A DNA stretch of 23,451 bases from CAYWNK01 sp047639615 (GTDB taxonomy: Bacteria; Planctomycetota; UBA1135; GCA-002686595): the NCBI GenBank assembly GCA_047639615.1, contig JBLIOL010000044.1:1-23451 (forward strand), written 5' to 3'. Positions 1-8,167 of this stretch are shown here, in pieces (positions within the stretch are counted from its first letter, which is position 1; every line of letters begins with the position of its first letter). The translations under genes were made by a program, and so were the position numbers. Under the pieces are notes generated by a model that worked only from the letters and a program-made list of their open reading frames with translations, did not search any database and was not told the origin of the DNA.

Positions 1-681
1 GACGAACACTACCTTGGGCAACGGGCCTATCTGCCCCACCCGCGCCCACGCGCAGCCTACGCCGCCATGGTGGCGCACCTGGATCGCGAGGTCGGTGCGC
101 TGCTCAGCAAGCTTGAGGAACTAGGCGTCGCCGACAACACCGTCGTGGTCTTCACCAGCGACAACGGTCCCACCTACAACGGCGGTACGGACTCCGAATT
201 CTTCGAGAGCGCGGGCCCTTTCCGCGGCCTCAAGGGTTCCGTCTATGAAGGCGGCATCCGCGTGCCCACCATCGTGCGCTGGCCCGGGCACGGGGCCCCT
301 GGCAGCACTTCGAAGCATGCCTCCGGCTTCCAGGACTGGTACCCGACCCTGACCGAAATCTGCAGCGCCGAAGTGCCCACCGACACCGACGGCATCAGCC
401 TCGTGCCGACCCTGACAGCGATCGGGACGCAGGCTGAGCACGAGGTCCTCTACTGGGAGCTCGGCAACAAACAAGCCCTGCGTGCCGGTAGGTGGAAGCT
501 TGTGCGCAATGGCATCAAGAAGCCTAAACCCAAGACCGAGCTCTTCGATCTTGAGAGCGACCCGGGCGAGACCAAGAACCTGGCCAAGAGCGAACCCGAG
601 GTTCTCGCGCGCATGCTCGTCCTAGCCGATACCCACCGCACGCCTTCGCCGGTCTTCACCCAGCCCATGCTCGATCACTGA
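1..681 (+). CDS. Type I sulfatase, C-terminal part (5' end outside window)
   Basis: The reading frame is open from base 1, before the first ATG at 67, so the gene starts to the left of the window and only its C-terminal 226 residues are seen. They match the second half of formylglycine-dependent (S1) sulfatases: a helix pair ending in LEELGVADNT, the metal-site segment VVFTSDNG, a YEGGIRVPTIVRWPG strand, and the C-terminal ELFDLESDPGETKNLA motif. The catalytic CxPxR cysteine lies outside the window. Family members hydrolyse sulfate esters, often on polysaccharides, in the periplasm or outside the cell. The gene ends tail to tail with a second sulfatase, overlapping it by 7 nt, and the two share several motifs, so they are probably paralogues. 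The substrate cannot be read from the sequence. Confidence 0.93.
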   Translation, partial: DEHYLGQRAYLPHPRPRAAYAAMVAHLDREVGALLSKLEELGVADNTVVVFTSDNGPTYNGGTDSEFFESAGPFRGLKGSVYEGGIRVPTIVRWPGHGAPGSTSKHASGFQDWYPTLTEICSAEVPTDTDGISLVPTLTAIGTQAEHEVLYWELGNKQALRAGRWKLVRNGIKKPKPKTELFDLESDPGETKNLAKSEPEVLARMLVLADTHRTPSPVFTQPMLDH

Positions 682-687
682 TCGAGC
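669..687. repeat. Perfect 9-bp inverted repeat spanning both sulfatase stop codons
   Basis: GCTCGATCA (669-677) and TGATCGAGC (679-687) are exact reverse complements around one central base. The plus-strand sulfatase stop TGA is 679-681 and the minus-strand sulfatase stop is 675-677, so both sit in the centre of the palindrome. It could fold as a six-pair stem with a seven-base loop on either transcript. It has no U-run, so a bidirectional intrinsic terminator is only a possibility. Confidence 0.6.
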
Positions 688-2240
688 CAAGGCACGGGCA
701 CACCGCTAGTCTTCAGCAGCGAGCGCTGCACCTTTCGCTCGCGCATCCACTCGCCAAGCACCGCTGCCAAGGCATCTACGCGCTCGGGCTGTGCCGCGGC
801 TAGGTCATGCGCCTCGCCCACGTCTTGCTCCAAGTCGTAGAGCTCCAGCCGCATGCCATCGTGGAACCAGATTAGCTTCTCATGGCCCAGACGTAGGGCC
901 GTGTAAGGCTCGATACCGGGCCCAGTCGGTCCCCAGAAATGCGGCTGATGCCAGACCAAGGGCCGCACGGCCGCAAAGTGCTCACCGCGCATCAGCGGAC
1001 CGAGATCGATCCCGTCCAACTTGGGCGCATGCTCCGCGGGCACGCCTACACCGGCCGCCGCCAACAGCGTCGGAAAGAGATCCTGTGTCACGACCGGTTC
1101 CGCGCGCGTACTGCCCGCTTCCACAATACCAGGCCAACGCACCACCCAAGGCACGCGCACGCCGCCCTCATAGGCAGCGCCCTTGCCAGAACGCAGGGGC
1201 GCGTTATGCGTGTGTCGCTCGCCGCCGCGTGCCAAGGCAGACATGCCACCGTTGTCGGAGGTAAAGACCACCAAGGTGTTGTCCGCCACGCCTTCTTTTT
1301 CGAGTGTTGCAAGCAGCGCACCAAGCGCTTGGTCCACGCCCTCTACCATGCTCGCGTACGCAGCTTCGCGCGCATCCATGCCCGCGTACTTCGCCAAGTA
1401 CTTGGCGTTCGACATGATCGGCGTGTGCACCGCGTAGGGATTGAACTGCAGATAGAAGGGCTGCTTCGCTTGCACCGAATCGCGCACGGCCCGGCAAGCT
1501 TCGATGGACAAGGCCTCCGTCAGGAAGACCTCTTGATCGTGATAGGGCTCGAGTCCGGGCACATCCCAAACTGTTCGGCCAGGCTTGCCCTTGCGCGCTT
1601 CGCTACGGAATTGATGCACCCCGTAGTAGCTGCCCGGCGCGCCCGCAGCATGCCCAGCGATGTTGACCTCGAAGCCCAAGGCGCGCGGGTCAGCGGCGGC
1701 GGTTTCTAGAGCGCCGAGATGCGACTTGCCCACGTGGATCGTGCGGTAGCCGGCGGCCGAGAGCAGAGCCGGCAAGGTCGTTTCCCCGGCGCGCAAGCCG
1801 TTCACTCGCCAGGGCGGAGCTTGCAGGTTTGGGTGCTTGGAGGAGTTGTCCTTGTCCTTGCGCAGGGTCCAGTAGGTGATGCGGCTGCGCGCCGGGCTCA
1901 TGCCCGTCATCAGGCTCGTGCGCGTGGGCGTGCAGACCGGCGCGGAGGCGTAACCCTGGGTCAGGCTCATGCCCTCGCGGGCTAGGCGTTCCAGGTTGGG
2001 CGTCCGAAAATGCGCCTGGGGACGCTCCCCCGAGACTCCAAAGGCTAGGGAGGTATCCTGCCAGCCCAAGTCGTCCACCAGGAAGACCACCAGGTTGGGT
2101 GGCTGCTCCGAGCTCTCCTGGACCCCCGTCAGGGCTCCCTGTGCCGGTTGGAGGACCAGAAGACACAGAATCGGGGCGCGCAACCCCTCCACGAATCGAT
2201 GCAAGCAAACGGATAGACCCATGGACCCAGGGTATCCCAT
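675..2240 (-). CDS. Type I (formylglycine) sulfatase, secreted
   Basis: This is a complete 521-residue S1 sulfatase that hydrolyses sulfate esters, probably outside the cytoplasm. A hydrophobic segment near residues 20-36 looks like a signal peptide. Visible active-site parts are the metal-binding DD at 56-57, the C103-T-P-T-R107 motif whose cysteine would become formylglycine, the GKSHLG stretch (K172, H174), H272 in VHTP, and D329-N330 in TSDNGG. A maturation enzyme is therefore required, but none is encoded here. The start could also be the ATG at 2222, seven codons in, which gives an equally good signal peptide. The gene is convergent with another sulfatase and divergent from oleB, with about 77 nt between them. 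The natural substrate is unknown. Confidence 0.95.
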   Translation of the reverse strand: MGYPGSMGLSVCLHRFVEGLRAPILCLLVLQPAQGALTGVQESSEQPPNLVVFLVDDLGWQDTSLAFGVSGERPQAHFRTPNLERLAREGMSLTQGYASAPVCTPTRTSLMTGMSPARSRITYWTLRKDKDNSSKHPNLQAPPWRVNGLRAGETTLPALLSAAGYRTIHVGKSHLGALETAAADPRALGFEVNIAGHAAGAPGSYYGVHQFRSEARKGKPGRTVWDVPGLEPYHDQEVFLTEALSIEACRAVRDSVQAKQPFYLQFNPYAVHTPIMSNAKYLAKYAGMDAREAAYASMVEGVDQALGALLATLEKEGVADNTLVVFTSDNGGMSALARGGERHTHNAPLRSGKGAAYEGGVRVPWVVRWPGIVEAGSTRAEPVVTQDLFPTLLAAAGVGVPAEHAPKLDGIDLGPLMRGEHFAAVRPLVWHQPHFWGPTGPGIEPYTALRLGHEKLIWFHDGMRLELYDLEQDVGEAHDLAAAQPERVDALAAVLGEWMRERKVQRSLLKTSGVPVPWLDQ

Positions 2241-2317
2241 CGCAACCGCCCGCCGTGTCTTCTATCCTGTCCGCCAATCCAGCCCACCCGCAGGCCCTAG
2301 TAGACGTACCGCAAGCT

Positions 2318-3280
2318 ATGCCCATCGAGCTCGTCGGCAAAGAACAAGTCCGCCGCATCCGCCCCTTCACCCCGGCGGAGAACGCCCTCAACAACGCACG
2401 CCAGCTTTCCAAAGGCCTGGGCGACCAATTCGACTTCGAGCCGCACATGCTCGAAATCGACGGGAACCACATTCACTACGTGGACGAGGGCCCGCGCGAC
2501 GCGGATCCGATCCTGTGCCTGCACGGCAACCCGACCTGGTCCTACTACTGGCGCGACCTGATCCGCGGCATGCGCGACAAGCACCGCGTGATCGCACCGG
2601 ATCACATGGGCATGGGCCTCTCTGAGAAGCCCCACGACTTCCCCTACTGCCTCGAGTCCCACGTGACCGTGCTCGAGAAGCTGGTCACGGATCTCGACCT
2701 CAAGAACATCACCTTGGTCCTGCACGACTGGGGCGGAGCAATCGGCATGGGCATGGCCATGCGTCACCCCGAGCGCATCAAGCGCATCGTCGTCACCAAC
2801 ACGGCCGCCTTCACCGATGGCCCGGCACACGCCTCGATCGTGACCGCGAAGGTTCCGGTCTTGGGCTCGATCCTGGTGCGCACCATGGGGCTCTTTAATT
2901 CCTGTGCTCTGCAGTACTGCAGCAGCTCTGGTCTCTCCGAGGACGAGCGCCACGCCTACATGGCGCCCTACAACAACTCCGGCGACCGCCTCGCGGTGCA
3001 CGAGTTCGTCAAGGATATCCCGCTCTCCCCCACCCACCCCTCGTTCAATTTCCTGGCCATCATCGAGGCCGGACTCGAGCAATTTAAGGGCATCCCCATG
3101 CAGATCATCTGGGGCATGAAGGACTGGGTCTTTACGCCCGAGTTCCTGGGCATGTGGCAAGAGCGCTTCCCCGACGCACGCACCCACACCATCGCACACG
3201 CCAATCACTTTGTGATGGACGACGCTGGACCTGAGGTTCTGGAAGTACTGCGCGAGTTCCTAACCGAAACGGCCCAGTGA
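2318..3280 (+). CDS. oleB: OleB-type alpha/beta hydrolase (beta-lactone decarboxylase)
   Basis: This 320-residue protein belongs to the haloalkane-dehalogenase-like branch of alpha/beta hydrolases. Visible features are the oxyanion region LHGNPTWSYYW (about 68-78), the nucleophile elbow LHDWGG with aspartate D137, an acid at D269 in WGMKDW, and the general base H297 in ANHF. In the ole pathway OleB removes CO2 from cis-beta-lactones to give long-chain cis-olefins. On sequence alone it could be called haloalkane dehalogenase; the oleC and oleD neighbours make OleB the better name. The ATG at 2318 is chosen because an upstream in-frame start would overlap the divergent sulfatase and add a low-complexity tail. 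The stop overlaps the oleC GTG start by 4 nt (GTGA). Confidence 0.9.
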   Translation: MPIELVGKEQVRRIRPFTPAENALNNARQLSKGLGDQFDFEPHMLEIDGNHIHYVDEGPRDADPILCLHGNPTWSYYWRDLIRGMRDKHRVIAPDHMGMGLSEKPHDFPYCLESHVTVLEKLVTDLDLKNITLVLHDWGGAIGMGMAMRHPERIKRIVVTNTAAFTDGPAHASIVTAKVPVLGSILVRTMGLFNSCALQYCSSSGLSEDERHAYMAPYNNSGDRLAVHEFVKDIPLSPTHPSFNFLAIIEAGLEQFKGIPMQIIWGMKDWVFTPEFLGMWQERFPDARTHTIAHANHFVMDDAGPEVLEVLREFLTETAQ

Positions 3281-4944
3281 CCGTGGCCGACCCTGCACCC
3301 GCCCGGGTGAACCTGGGGGAGTTATTGCCGCGCCACGCGGCCAGCGCTCCCGCTCGCACGGCGATCATCGCCCCCGACGGCAAACAGGGTTGGCTGCGCT
3401 GCAGCTACGCCGAATTGGAAGCCCGCGCCAGTCGCGTGGCTAGCGGTTTGGCCAGCATGGGCGTGCTGCCCGGCGATCGTGCGGTGGTCTTCGTTCGGCC
3501 TGGAATCGACCTAGTGGTGGTCTTCCAAGGGCTTTTGCGCCTGGGTGCCGTGCCCGTTGTGGCCGATCCTGGCATGGGTCGCGAGCGCCTGCTGGCGTGC
3601 CTGTCCAAGGTCGCCCCTAAGGTATTCATCGGCGTCCCCAAGGCCCACGTGGCACGCCGCCTCTTCCCGCGCGCCTTCCGCTCGGTGGAGCTCGCCATCA
3701 CCGTCGGCCGGCGCCTGTTCTGGGGCGGACCAACCCTGGCACAGGTGGAAGCCGCTGGCATCGAAGGTCACAATCCGGCCAACACTAGCGCCGACGATCC
3801 CGCCGCGATCCTATTCACCTCCGGCTCCACCGGTCCACCCAAGGGTGTCGAGTACACCCACGGCATGTTCTGCGGGCAGGTGGACGCGCTCAAGGCGCTC
3901 TACGATTTCAAGCCGGACGAGATCGACATGTGCGGCCTCCCGGTCTTCGCACTCTTCGATGCAGCGCTGGAGATGACCAGCCTCTTCCCCGAGGTAGACC
4001 CCTCGCGGCCGGGCACCTGCGACCCCGCGCGCGTTTACGCGGCCATCGCCGAGCACCAACCCACCACCGCCTTCGGCTCGCCCGCCATCTGGCAGCGGGT
4101 CGTGCCCTGGTGCCGCGAGAACGGCTACCACCTGCACAGCTTGAAGCGCGTGCTCGTGGCTGGTGCCCCGGTGCCCACCAGCCTGATGCAGGAGTTCCAC
4201 GCACTCTTGCTCTTGGACTCGGATGTGTTCACGCCCTACGGCGCCACCGAGTCCCTGCCCGTAACTTCTATCGCTGGCCGCGAAGTGGTGCCCACCCTGG
4301 AGCCGCGCGTGCACGGCGGCGAAGGCACCTGCGTGGGACTACCCGCGCCGGGCATCGAGATCAGGTTGATCCAAATCGGCGATACGCCCATCGCCCAGTG
4401 GAGCCCCGAGCTCGAGGTCGCCGAAGGCGAGCTGGGTGAAGTGTGCGTGCGCGGCGCGGTCGTCACACGTAGCTACGCCGGACAACCGGAAGCTACCGCC
4501 GGTGCCAAGATCGCCGAGGATGGCACCATTTGGCACCGCATGGGCGACATCGGCCGCTTCGATGAGGAGGGCCGCCTGTGGTTCCATGGGCGCAAGAGCC
4601 ACCGGCTCTTCACGATAGAGGGACTCCGCATGCCCGTGCCCGCCGAGAACGTCTTCAACGTCCACGAGCGCACACGCCGCACGGCCCTGGTGGGCATCGG
4701 CCCCCGCGGGCAACAGCTCCCGGTACTGATCGTGGAGCCCATCCCCGGCGAGATGCCCAAGGGAGAGGTCATGCGCAAGGGCTTCATCATGCAGCTGCGC
4801 ACCCTGGGCGGGCGCTCGAGCCAGACCAAGGACATCAAGCTCTTCCTCTTCCACCCGAGCCTGCCCGTGGATCCGCGCCACAACGCCAAAATTCATCGGG
4901 AAGAGCTCAAAGTCTGGGCTGAAGAGCAGCTCGGCAAGTCGTGA
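3277..4944 (+). CDS. oleC: OleC-type AMP-forming ligase (beta-lactone synthetase)
   Basis: This is a 555-residue member of the ANL adenylate-forming superfamily. The P-loop-like A3 motif ILFTSGSTGPPKGVEYTHG begins near residue 176, YGATES lies near 320, and the GDIGRFDEEGRLWFHGRKSH hinge lies near 420. OleC converts 2-alkyl-3-hydroxyalkanoic acids to beta-lactones with ATP. The C-terminal lysine region (HNAKIHREEL) is present. Translation starts at a GTG inside the oleB stop (GTGA), and the gene ends with the same kind of overlap into oleD, so the three are almost certainly translated together. An ordinary acyl-CoA ligase is the alternative call but fits the neighbours less well. Confidence 0.9.
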   Translation: MTVADPAPARVNLGELLPRHAASAPARTAIIAPDGKQGWLRCSYAELEARASRVASGLASMGVLPGDRAVVFVRPGIDLVVVFQGLLRLGAVPVVADPGMGRERLLACLSKVAPKVFIGVPKAHVARRLFPRAFRSVELAITVGRRLFWGGPTLAQVEAAGIEGHNPANTSADDPAAILFTSGSTGPPKGVEYTHGMFCGQVDALKALYDFKPDEIDMCGLPVFALFDAALEMTSLFPEVDPSRPGTCDPARVYAAIAEHQPTTAFGSPAIWQRVVPWCRENGYHLHSLKRVLVAGAPVPTSLMQEFHALLLLDSDVFTPYGATESLPVTSIAGREVVPTLEPRVHGGEGTCVGLPAPGIEIRLIQIGDTPIAQWSPELEVAEGELGEVCVRGAVVTRSYAGQPEATAGAKIAEDGTIWHRMGDIGRFDEEGRLWFHGRKSHRLFTIEGLRMPVPAENVFNVHERTRRTALVGIGPRGQQLPVLIVEPIPGEMPKGEVMRKGFIMQLRTLGGRSSQTKDIKLFLFHPSLPVDPRHNAKIHREELKVWAEEQLGKS

Positions 4945-5903
4945 TCGCCGTCGTCACCGGTGGCGGCGGATTCCTGGGCAGTGCCATCGTCCATGCCCTG
5001 CTGGCCCGTGGGGATCAGGTCACCTCCGTCTCGCGCAGCGCTTACCCGCAACTGGTGAAAGCTGGCGCGAAGACCGTTCAAGCGGACCTCTCCCTGTCAG
5101 GCGCGTCTATTGCTGAAGCCTTCCGCGGCGCGGACGTGGTCTTCCACTGCGCGGCCAAGGCCGGCATCTGGGGCTCGGCCGCGAGCTTTGAGAAGGCCAA
5201 TGTGCTCGCAACTAGCAATGTACTGAGCGCCTGCCTTGCGGCCGGCGTAAGGCGCTTGGTGCTGACCTCATCGCCCAGCGTGTGCTTCGACGGCAAGGAC
5301 CATGTGCGAGCCGGCAACGATCTGCCCCTGGCCACTAGTTTCCTAGCCCACTACCCGCGCACCAAGGCCGACGCCGAACGCCTAGCCCTCGCGGCACATG
5401 GCACCGATATCTCCGTGTGCGCCCTGCGCCCGCACCTGATCTACGGCCCGGGCGACCCGCACCTGGTACCGCGCCTGCTCGAGCGCGCACGCGCAGGTAA
5501 ACTGCGCATCGTGGGCGCGGGCGAAAACGAAGTCAGCCTGACCCACGTGCAAAACGCCGCGCACGCGCACCTGGCAGCGGCGGATGCCCTCGCTCCCGAT
5601 GCCGCCTGCGGCGGCCAGGCCTATTTCGTCAGCGACGCACAGCCCGTACGGCTTTGGGACTGGGTCAACACCCTGCTCCAGAAACAGGGCCTCGCACCGG
5701 TAACGCGCCGTGTCCCCTTCCGAGTCGCCTATGCCGCCGGCGCCTGCATGGAGCTTCTCTGGCACGCCCTGCGCCGCAAGGATGAGCCGCCCATGACGCG
5801 CTTCGTGGCAGCCCAGCTAGCCACCAGCCACAGCTACGACATGGGTCCCGCAAGTCGCGACTTCGGCTACGAACCGATGCTTCCGGTCGATTTGCCGAGC
5901 TAG
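4941..5903 (+). CDS. oleD: OleD-type NAD(P)-dependent 2-alkyl-3-oxoalkanoate reductase
   Basis: This 320-residue extended short-chain dehydrogenase has the Rossmann motif VTGGGGFLG at residues 5-13, a TSS segment at 109-111, and the catalytic Y138xxxK142 (YPRTK). It resembles 3-beta-hydroxysteroid dehydrogenase/isomerase relatives, and next to oleB and oleC it is best read as OleD. OleD reduces the 2-alkyl-3-keto acid made by OleA to the hydroxy acid used by OleC. The GTG start overlaps the oleC stop by 4 nt. The gene ends convergently with the alkA-like gene, and the two stop codons share the palindrome CTAG at 5900-5903. Confidence 0.9.
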   Translation: MIAVVTGGGGFLGSAIVHALLARGDQVTSVSRSAYPQLVKAGAKTVQADLSLSGASIAEAFRGADVVFHCAAKAGIWGSAASFEKANVLATSNVLSACLAAGVRRLVLTSSPSVCFDGKDHVRAGNDLPLATSFLAHYPRTKADAERLALAAHGTDISVCALRPHLIYGPGDPHLVPRLLERARAGKLRIVGAGENEVSLTHVQNAAHAHLAAADALAPDAACGGQAYFVSDAQPVRLWDWVNTLLQKQGLAPVTRRVPFRVAYAAGACMELLWHALRRKDEPPMTRFVAAQLATSHSYDMGPASRDFGYEPMLPVDLPS

Positions 5904-6538
5904 GCCTTCTCGTCAGCGAGCCGCCACAGGGTCCAGGCGGCCAGGCTTCGCAGGGGTGCCCATGCAGCACCGCGAGCCTCTAGCTCCTTAGGCTTCGGCC
6001 TCTCCGCCAAACCGTCTAAACGGCGCAAGCCCTCTTGCACACCAAGGTCGCCGATAGGTAGCACATCCTGGCGCCCGAGCCGGAACATCAGGAACATCTG
6101 CGCCGACCAGACGCCGATACCGCGCACCTCCACGAGCGCTTCGATGACCTCCTCGTCGGAACGATTTGCCAAGGCGCGCAAGCGCAAGCGCCCATCCAAG
6201 ACGTGGTCCGAGAGATCGCGCAGGGCCAGGAACTTGTTGTTGGAGAGCCCCGCCCCGCGCAACTCCCGCTCGGAGAGCTCCTGCAGTTGCTCGGCATTTG
6301 GAAAGCGCGAGCCCGGGGTCAAACGCAACACGCGCCCATGGATGGTCTCCGCCGCGCGCCCGGCCAACTGCTGGTAAACGATCGCATGCGCCAGCGCGTG
6401 GAAGTGCGACTGATACTTGCCCTGTTGCGGAAATCCGGGGTAGGGATCGAGCCGCTTGATGGCGCGACCAAGCTTTGGATCACGCCGAACCAAGGCGCGC
6501 AGTTGCGCGGGCGTGGGCTTGATCGGCGCCGGGCTCAA
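5900..6538 (-). CDS. DNA-3-methyladenine glycosylase II (AlkA-like, HhH-GPD)
   Basis: This 212-residue base-excision repair glycosylase removes alkylated bases from DNA. The substrate-pocket helix HAIVYQQLAGRAA (51-63) is followed by the helix-hairpin-helix VEVRGIGVWSAQMF (136-149) and the catalytic aspartate D164 in LPIGDLGVQEG, the usual order in the family. It lacks the N-terminal TATA-binding-like domain of E. coli AlkA and resembles the short yeast MAG-like or Archaeal AlkA-type enzymes. The start is a TTG that overlaps the TGA of the upstream gene (TTGA), so translation is likely coupled; another TTG lies 15 codons downstream. Confidence 0.92.
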   Translation of the reverse strand: MSPAPIKPTPAQLRALVRRDPKLGRAIKRLDPYPGFPQQGKYQSHFHALAHAIVYQQLAGRAAETIHGRVLRLTPGSRFPNAEQLQELSERELRGAGLSNNKFLALRDLSDHVLDGRLRLRALANRSDEEVIEALVEVRGIGVWSAQMFLMFRLGRQDVLPIGDLGVQEGLRRLDGLAERPKPKELEARGAAWAPLRSLAAWTLWRLADEKA

Positions 6539-7956
6539 AGTAGCTCCTGATTGCCGTACTCGCTGAGCAGGCGGTTCAGCAGAGGCGCTAAGTCTCGGCC
6601 GTCGACCTCGCTAAAACTGCGCAACAGATCAGCTTCGCCCAGATCCACTCCTTGCCGATCGCGCAGCAGGGCGTACAAGCACGCGCGCAGAGCGGACGAC
6701 GTGACCTGCAACTCGATCGTGTGCAACAGGAGCGCTCCACGAGCCGCTACGGATTCGCTGGCCACATTGGAGCGATTGCGCAGGGGCAACTGAGCGATGG
6801 TCTGCTCGCGCCAAAGCAAGGGATCCGGCGCGAGCGCATTCAAAGCGCGCTGACGATCCTCTGCGCCTCCCACGGACTGCAGGGCTAGGTGCGCGGCGAT
6901 GGCTTCCAGAAGCCAAGCTTCCGATGGACGCGTGCTCGCATGCCGACCGACCACGCGCCCGCGGGCTAGGGCAAGGGCCAAGGGATCCAGCCCCGGGGAC
7001 GCATCCCCGCGCACGAGCCGCTTGACCAAGCTCGGGCTGAGGGTCACGCAGCCCAGGGTGCCCAAGCGCTGGCCGCGAGCATCCGGAATGCAGACCAGCA
7101 CCGGCGGCAGGTCCGGCAAGGCCTGCCCGCCCTCCACGGACAGGCTCAGCTCTAGGCCCCATTCCCTACGCGCCAGGGCTTCGACTAAGGCGCTTAGGGT
7201 CTTCTCCGGGGTTCCGGTCACGGCCAGCACGCGACTGGCAATCGGCCCGGCGCCGGCCGCCGTGAAGCGCCCAGCCACCAAACCCAGGCGCTGCACGTGG
7301 AGCGGCTGACTCGAATCGAAGCGGTAGAGGTGAGTGCCCTCGATGGCACCCGTGATGGCCTGGCTCGAACGCGGTAGGCCTCCCAAGAAGACCTGCGCTC
7401 CGTGGCCCACGCGTACTTCCGCTTCGAAGCTGGCGCAGGCCTGCTCACCCTCGATCAGGGGAAACCAAGCGGCGGACGCAGCGGCGGCGGGCCCAGCCAC
7501 CACCCAGGGGGTCCAGCCCGGGCCGCGCGGGGTCTCGCCGAAGAGCAACCCCGGGACCGACTGCTGGTTGAAATTCACACTCAGGGGCAACTCCTCGCCG
7601 GCAGCTAGGGGGTCGGCCAACTGCACCAGGAGACCACCGTCGCTGCCTGAGGAGGCAAATTCGAGGGAGCGACCACGGGCGTCGAGCACCTCGCGCACGC
7701 CCTGGGTCGAACCCGTCAGGCGCACTTGGGTCGCGCCACGGCCCAAGGCCACGACCCAACAGGTGACCTTGCCCCCCAGGCGCTGGCCCACCAGATCCAG
7801 CTCCAGCTCCAGACGTACGTGGTTCAGGGCCACGGAGCGGGCTACGGCCGCCTGTGGCCGGGGCTGCAGGGCCAGGTTTTCGGGTCGCGGGTGATCGGAA
7901 ACCGAGGCGCAGGCCAGGGGCAGTGCCGTGGCGACGAGGAGAGCTGCGTTACGCAT
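6535..7956 (-). CDS. Lipoprotein resembling an inactive M1-family aminopeptidase
   Basis: The 473-residue product begins with a lipoprotein signal, ALPLAC, with C16 as the likely lipidated cysteine. The ATG at 7956 is chosen for this reason; the frame is open further upstream but without a sensible N-terminus. Residues about 45-230 resemble the N-terminal beta domain of M1 peptidases, including an AAWFPLIEGEQACASFEAEV stretch like the family's FPCxDEPxxKATF segment. Where GxMEN would be expected there is GTLGCVTLSPSL (299-310). Where HExxH would be expected there is LALALARG (326-333), although WLLEA at 348-352 keeps a possible third-ligand glutamate. Zinc catalysis therefore looks lost. It is the first gene of a pair with the alkA-like gene. 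The fold assignment is by eye and moderate. Confidence 0.72.
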   Translation of the reverse strand: MRNAALLVATALPLACASVSDHPRPENLALQPRPQAAVARSVALNHVRLELELDLVGQRLGGKVTCWVVALGRGATQVRLTGSTQGVREVLDARGRSLEFASSGSDGGLLVQLADPLAAGEELPLSVNFNQQSVPGLLFGETPRGPGWTPWVVAGPAAAASAAWFPLIEGEQACASFEAEVRVGHGAQVFLGGLPRSSQAITGAIEGTHLYRFDSSQPLHVQRLGLVAGRFTAAGAGPIASRVLAVTGTPEKTLSALVEALARREWGLELSLSVEGGQALPDLPPVLVCIPDARGQRLGTLGCVTLSPSLVKRLVRGDASPGLDPLALALARGRVVGRHASTRPSEAWLLEAIAAHLALQSVGGAEDRQRALNALAPDPLLWREQTIAQLPLRNRSNVASESVAARGALLLHTIELQVTSSALRACLYALLRDRQGVDLGEADLLRSFSEVDGRDLAPLLNRLLSEYGNQELL

Positions 7957-8167
7957 GGCCTTAGCCTCGCCCCTCGAGCCTCCAGCGGCAAGCCGGCCCG
8001 GCCCCGGAACGTGCAGGCAGGCCCAGTGTTTCAGCCTTGGGAGCAAAGCCCGCTCGGAAACCGCCCACACGGCTTCAACCGGCAAGCAACGCACGTTATT
8101 TTGGGGGGCGCCTACGGACCTTCGACTACGCCCCCCACCTGGGCCTTGATCGGCCCCCCCAATCGCC
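7957..8167. promoter_or_regulatory. Divergent promoter region and glnN leader with alternative hairpins
   Basis: This 211-nt gap separates the M1-like lipoprotein gene from glnN. One G6 tract (8103-8108) can pair in two exclusive ways. TGGGGGGCG (8102-8110) is complementary to CGCCCCCCA (8129-8137), and TTGGGGGG (8101-8108) is complementary to CCCCCCAA (8155-8162). The second partner ends 5 nt before the glnN ATG, where a ribosome binding site would lie. No convincing -35/-10 pair or Shine-Dalgarno sequence is evident. Confidence 0.4.

Noticed and set aside
2099..2317. An upstream extension of oleB
   Set aside because: It would overlap the divergent sulfatase signal peptide and adds a proline-rich tail absent from OleB relatives; the ATG at 2318 fits the family.
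2297..3208. Long open frame antisense to oleB (303 codons)
   Set aside because: A mirror of oleB codon structure, with no recognisable motif.
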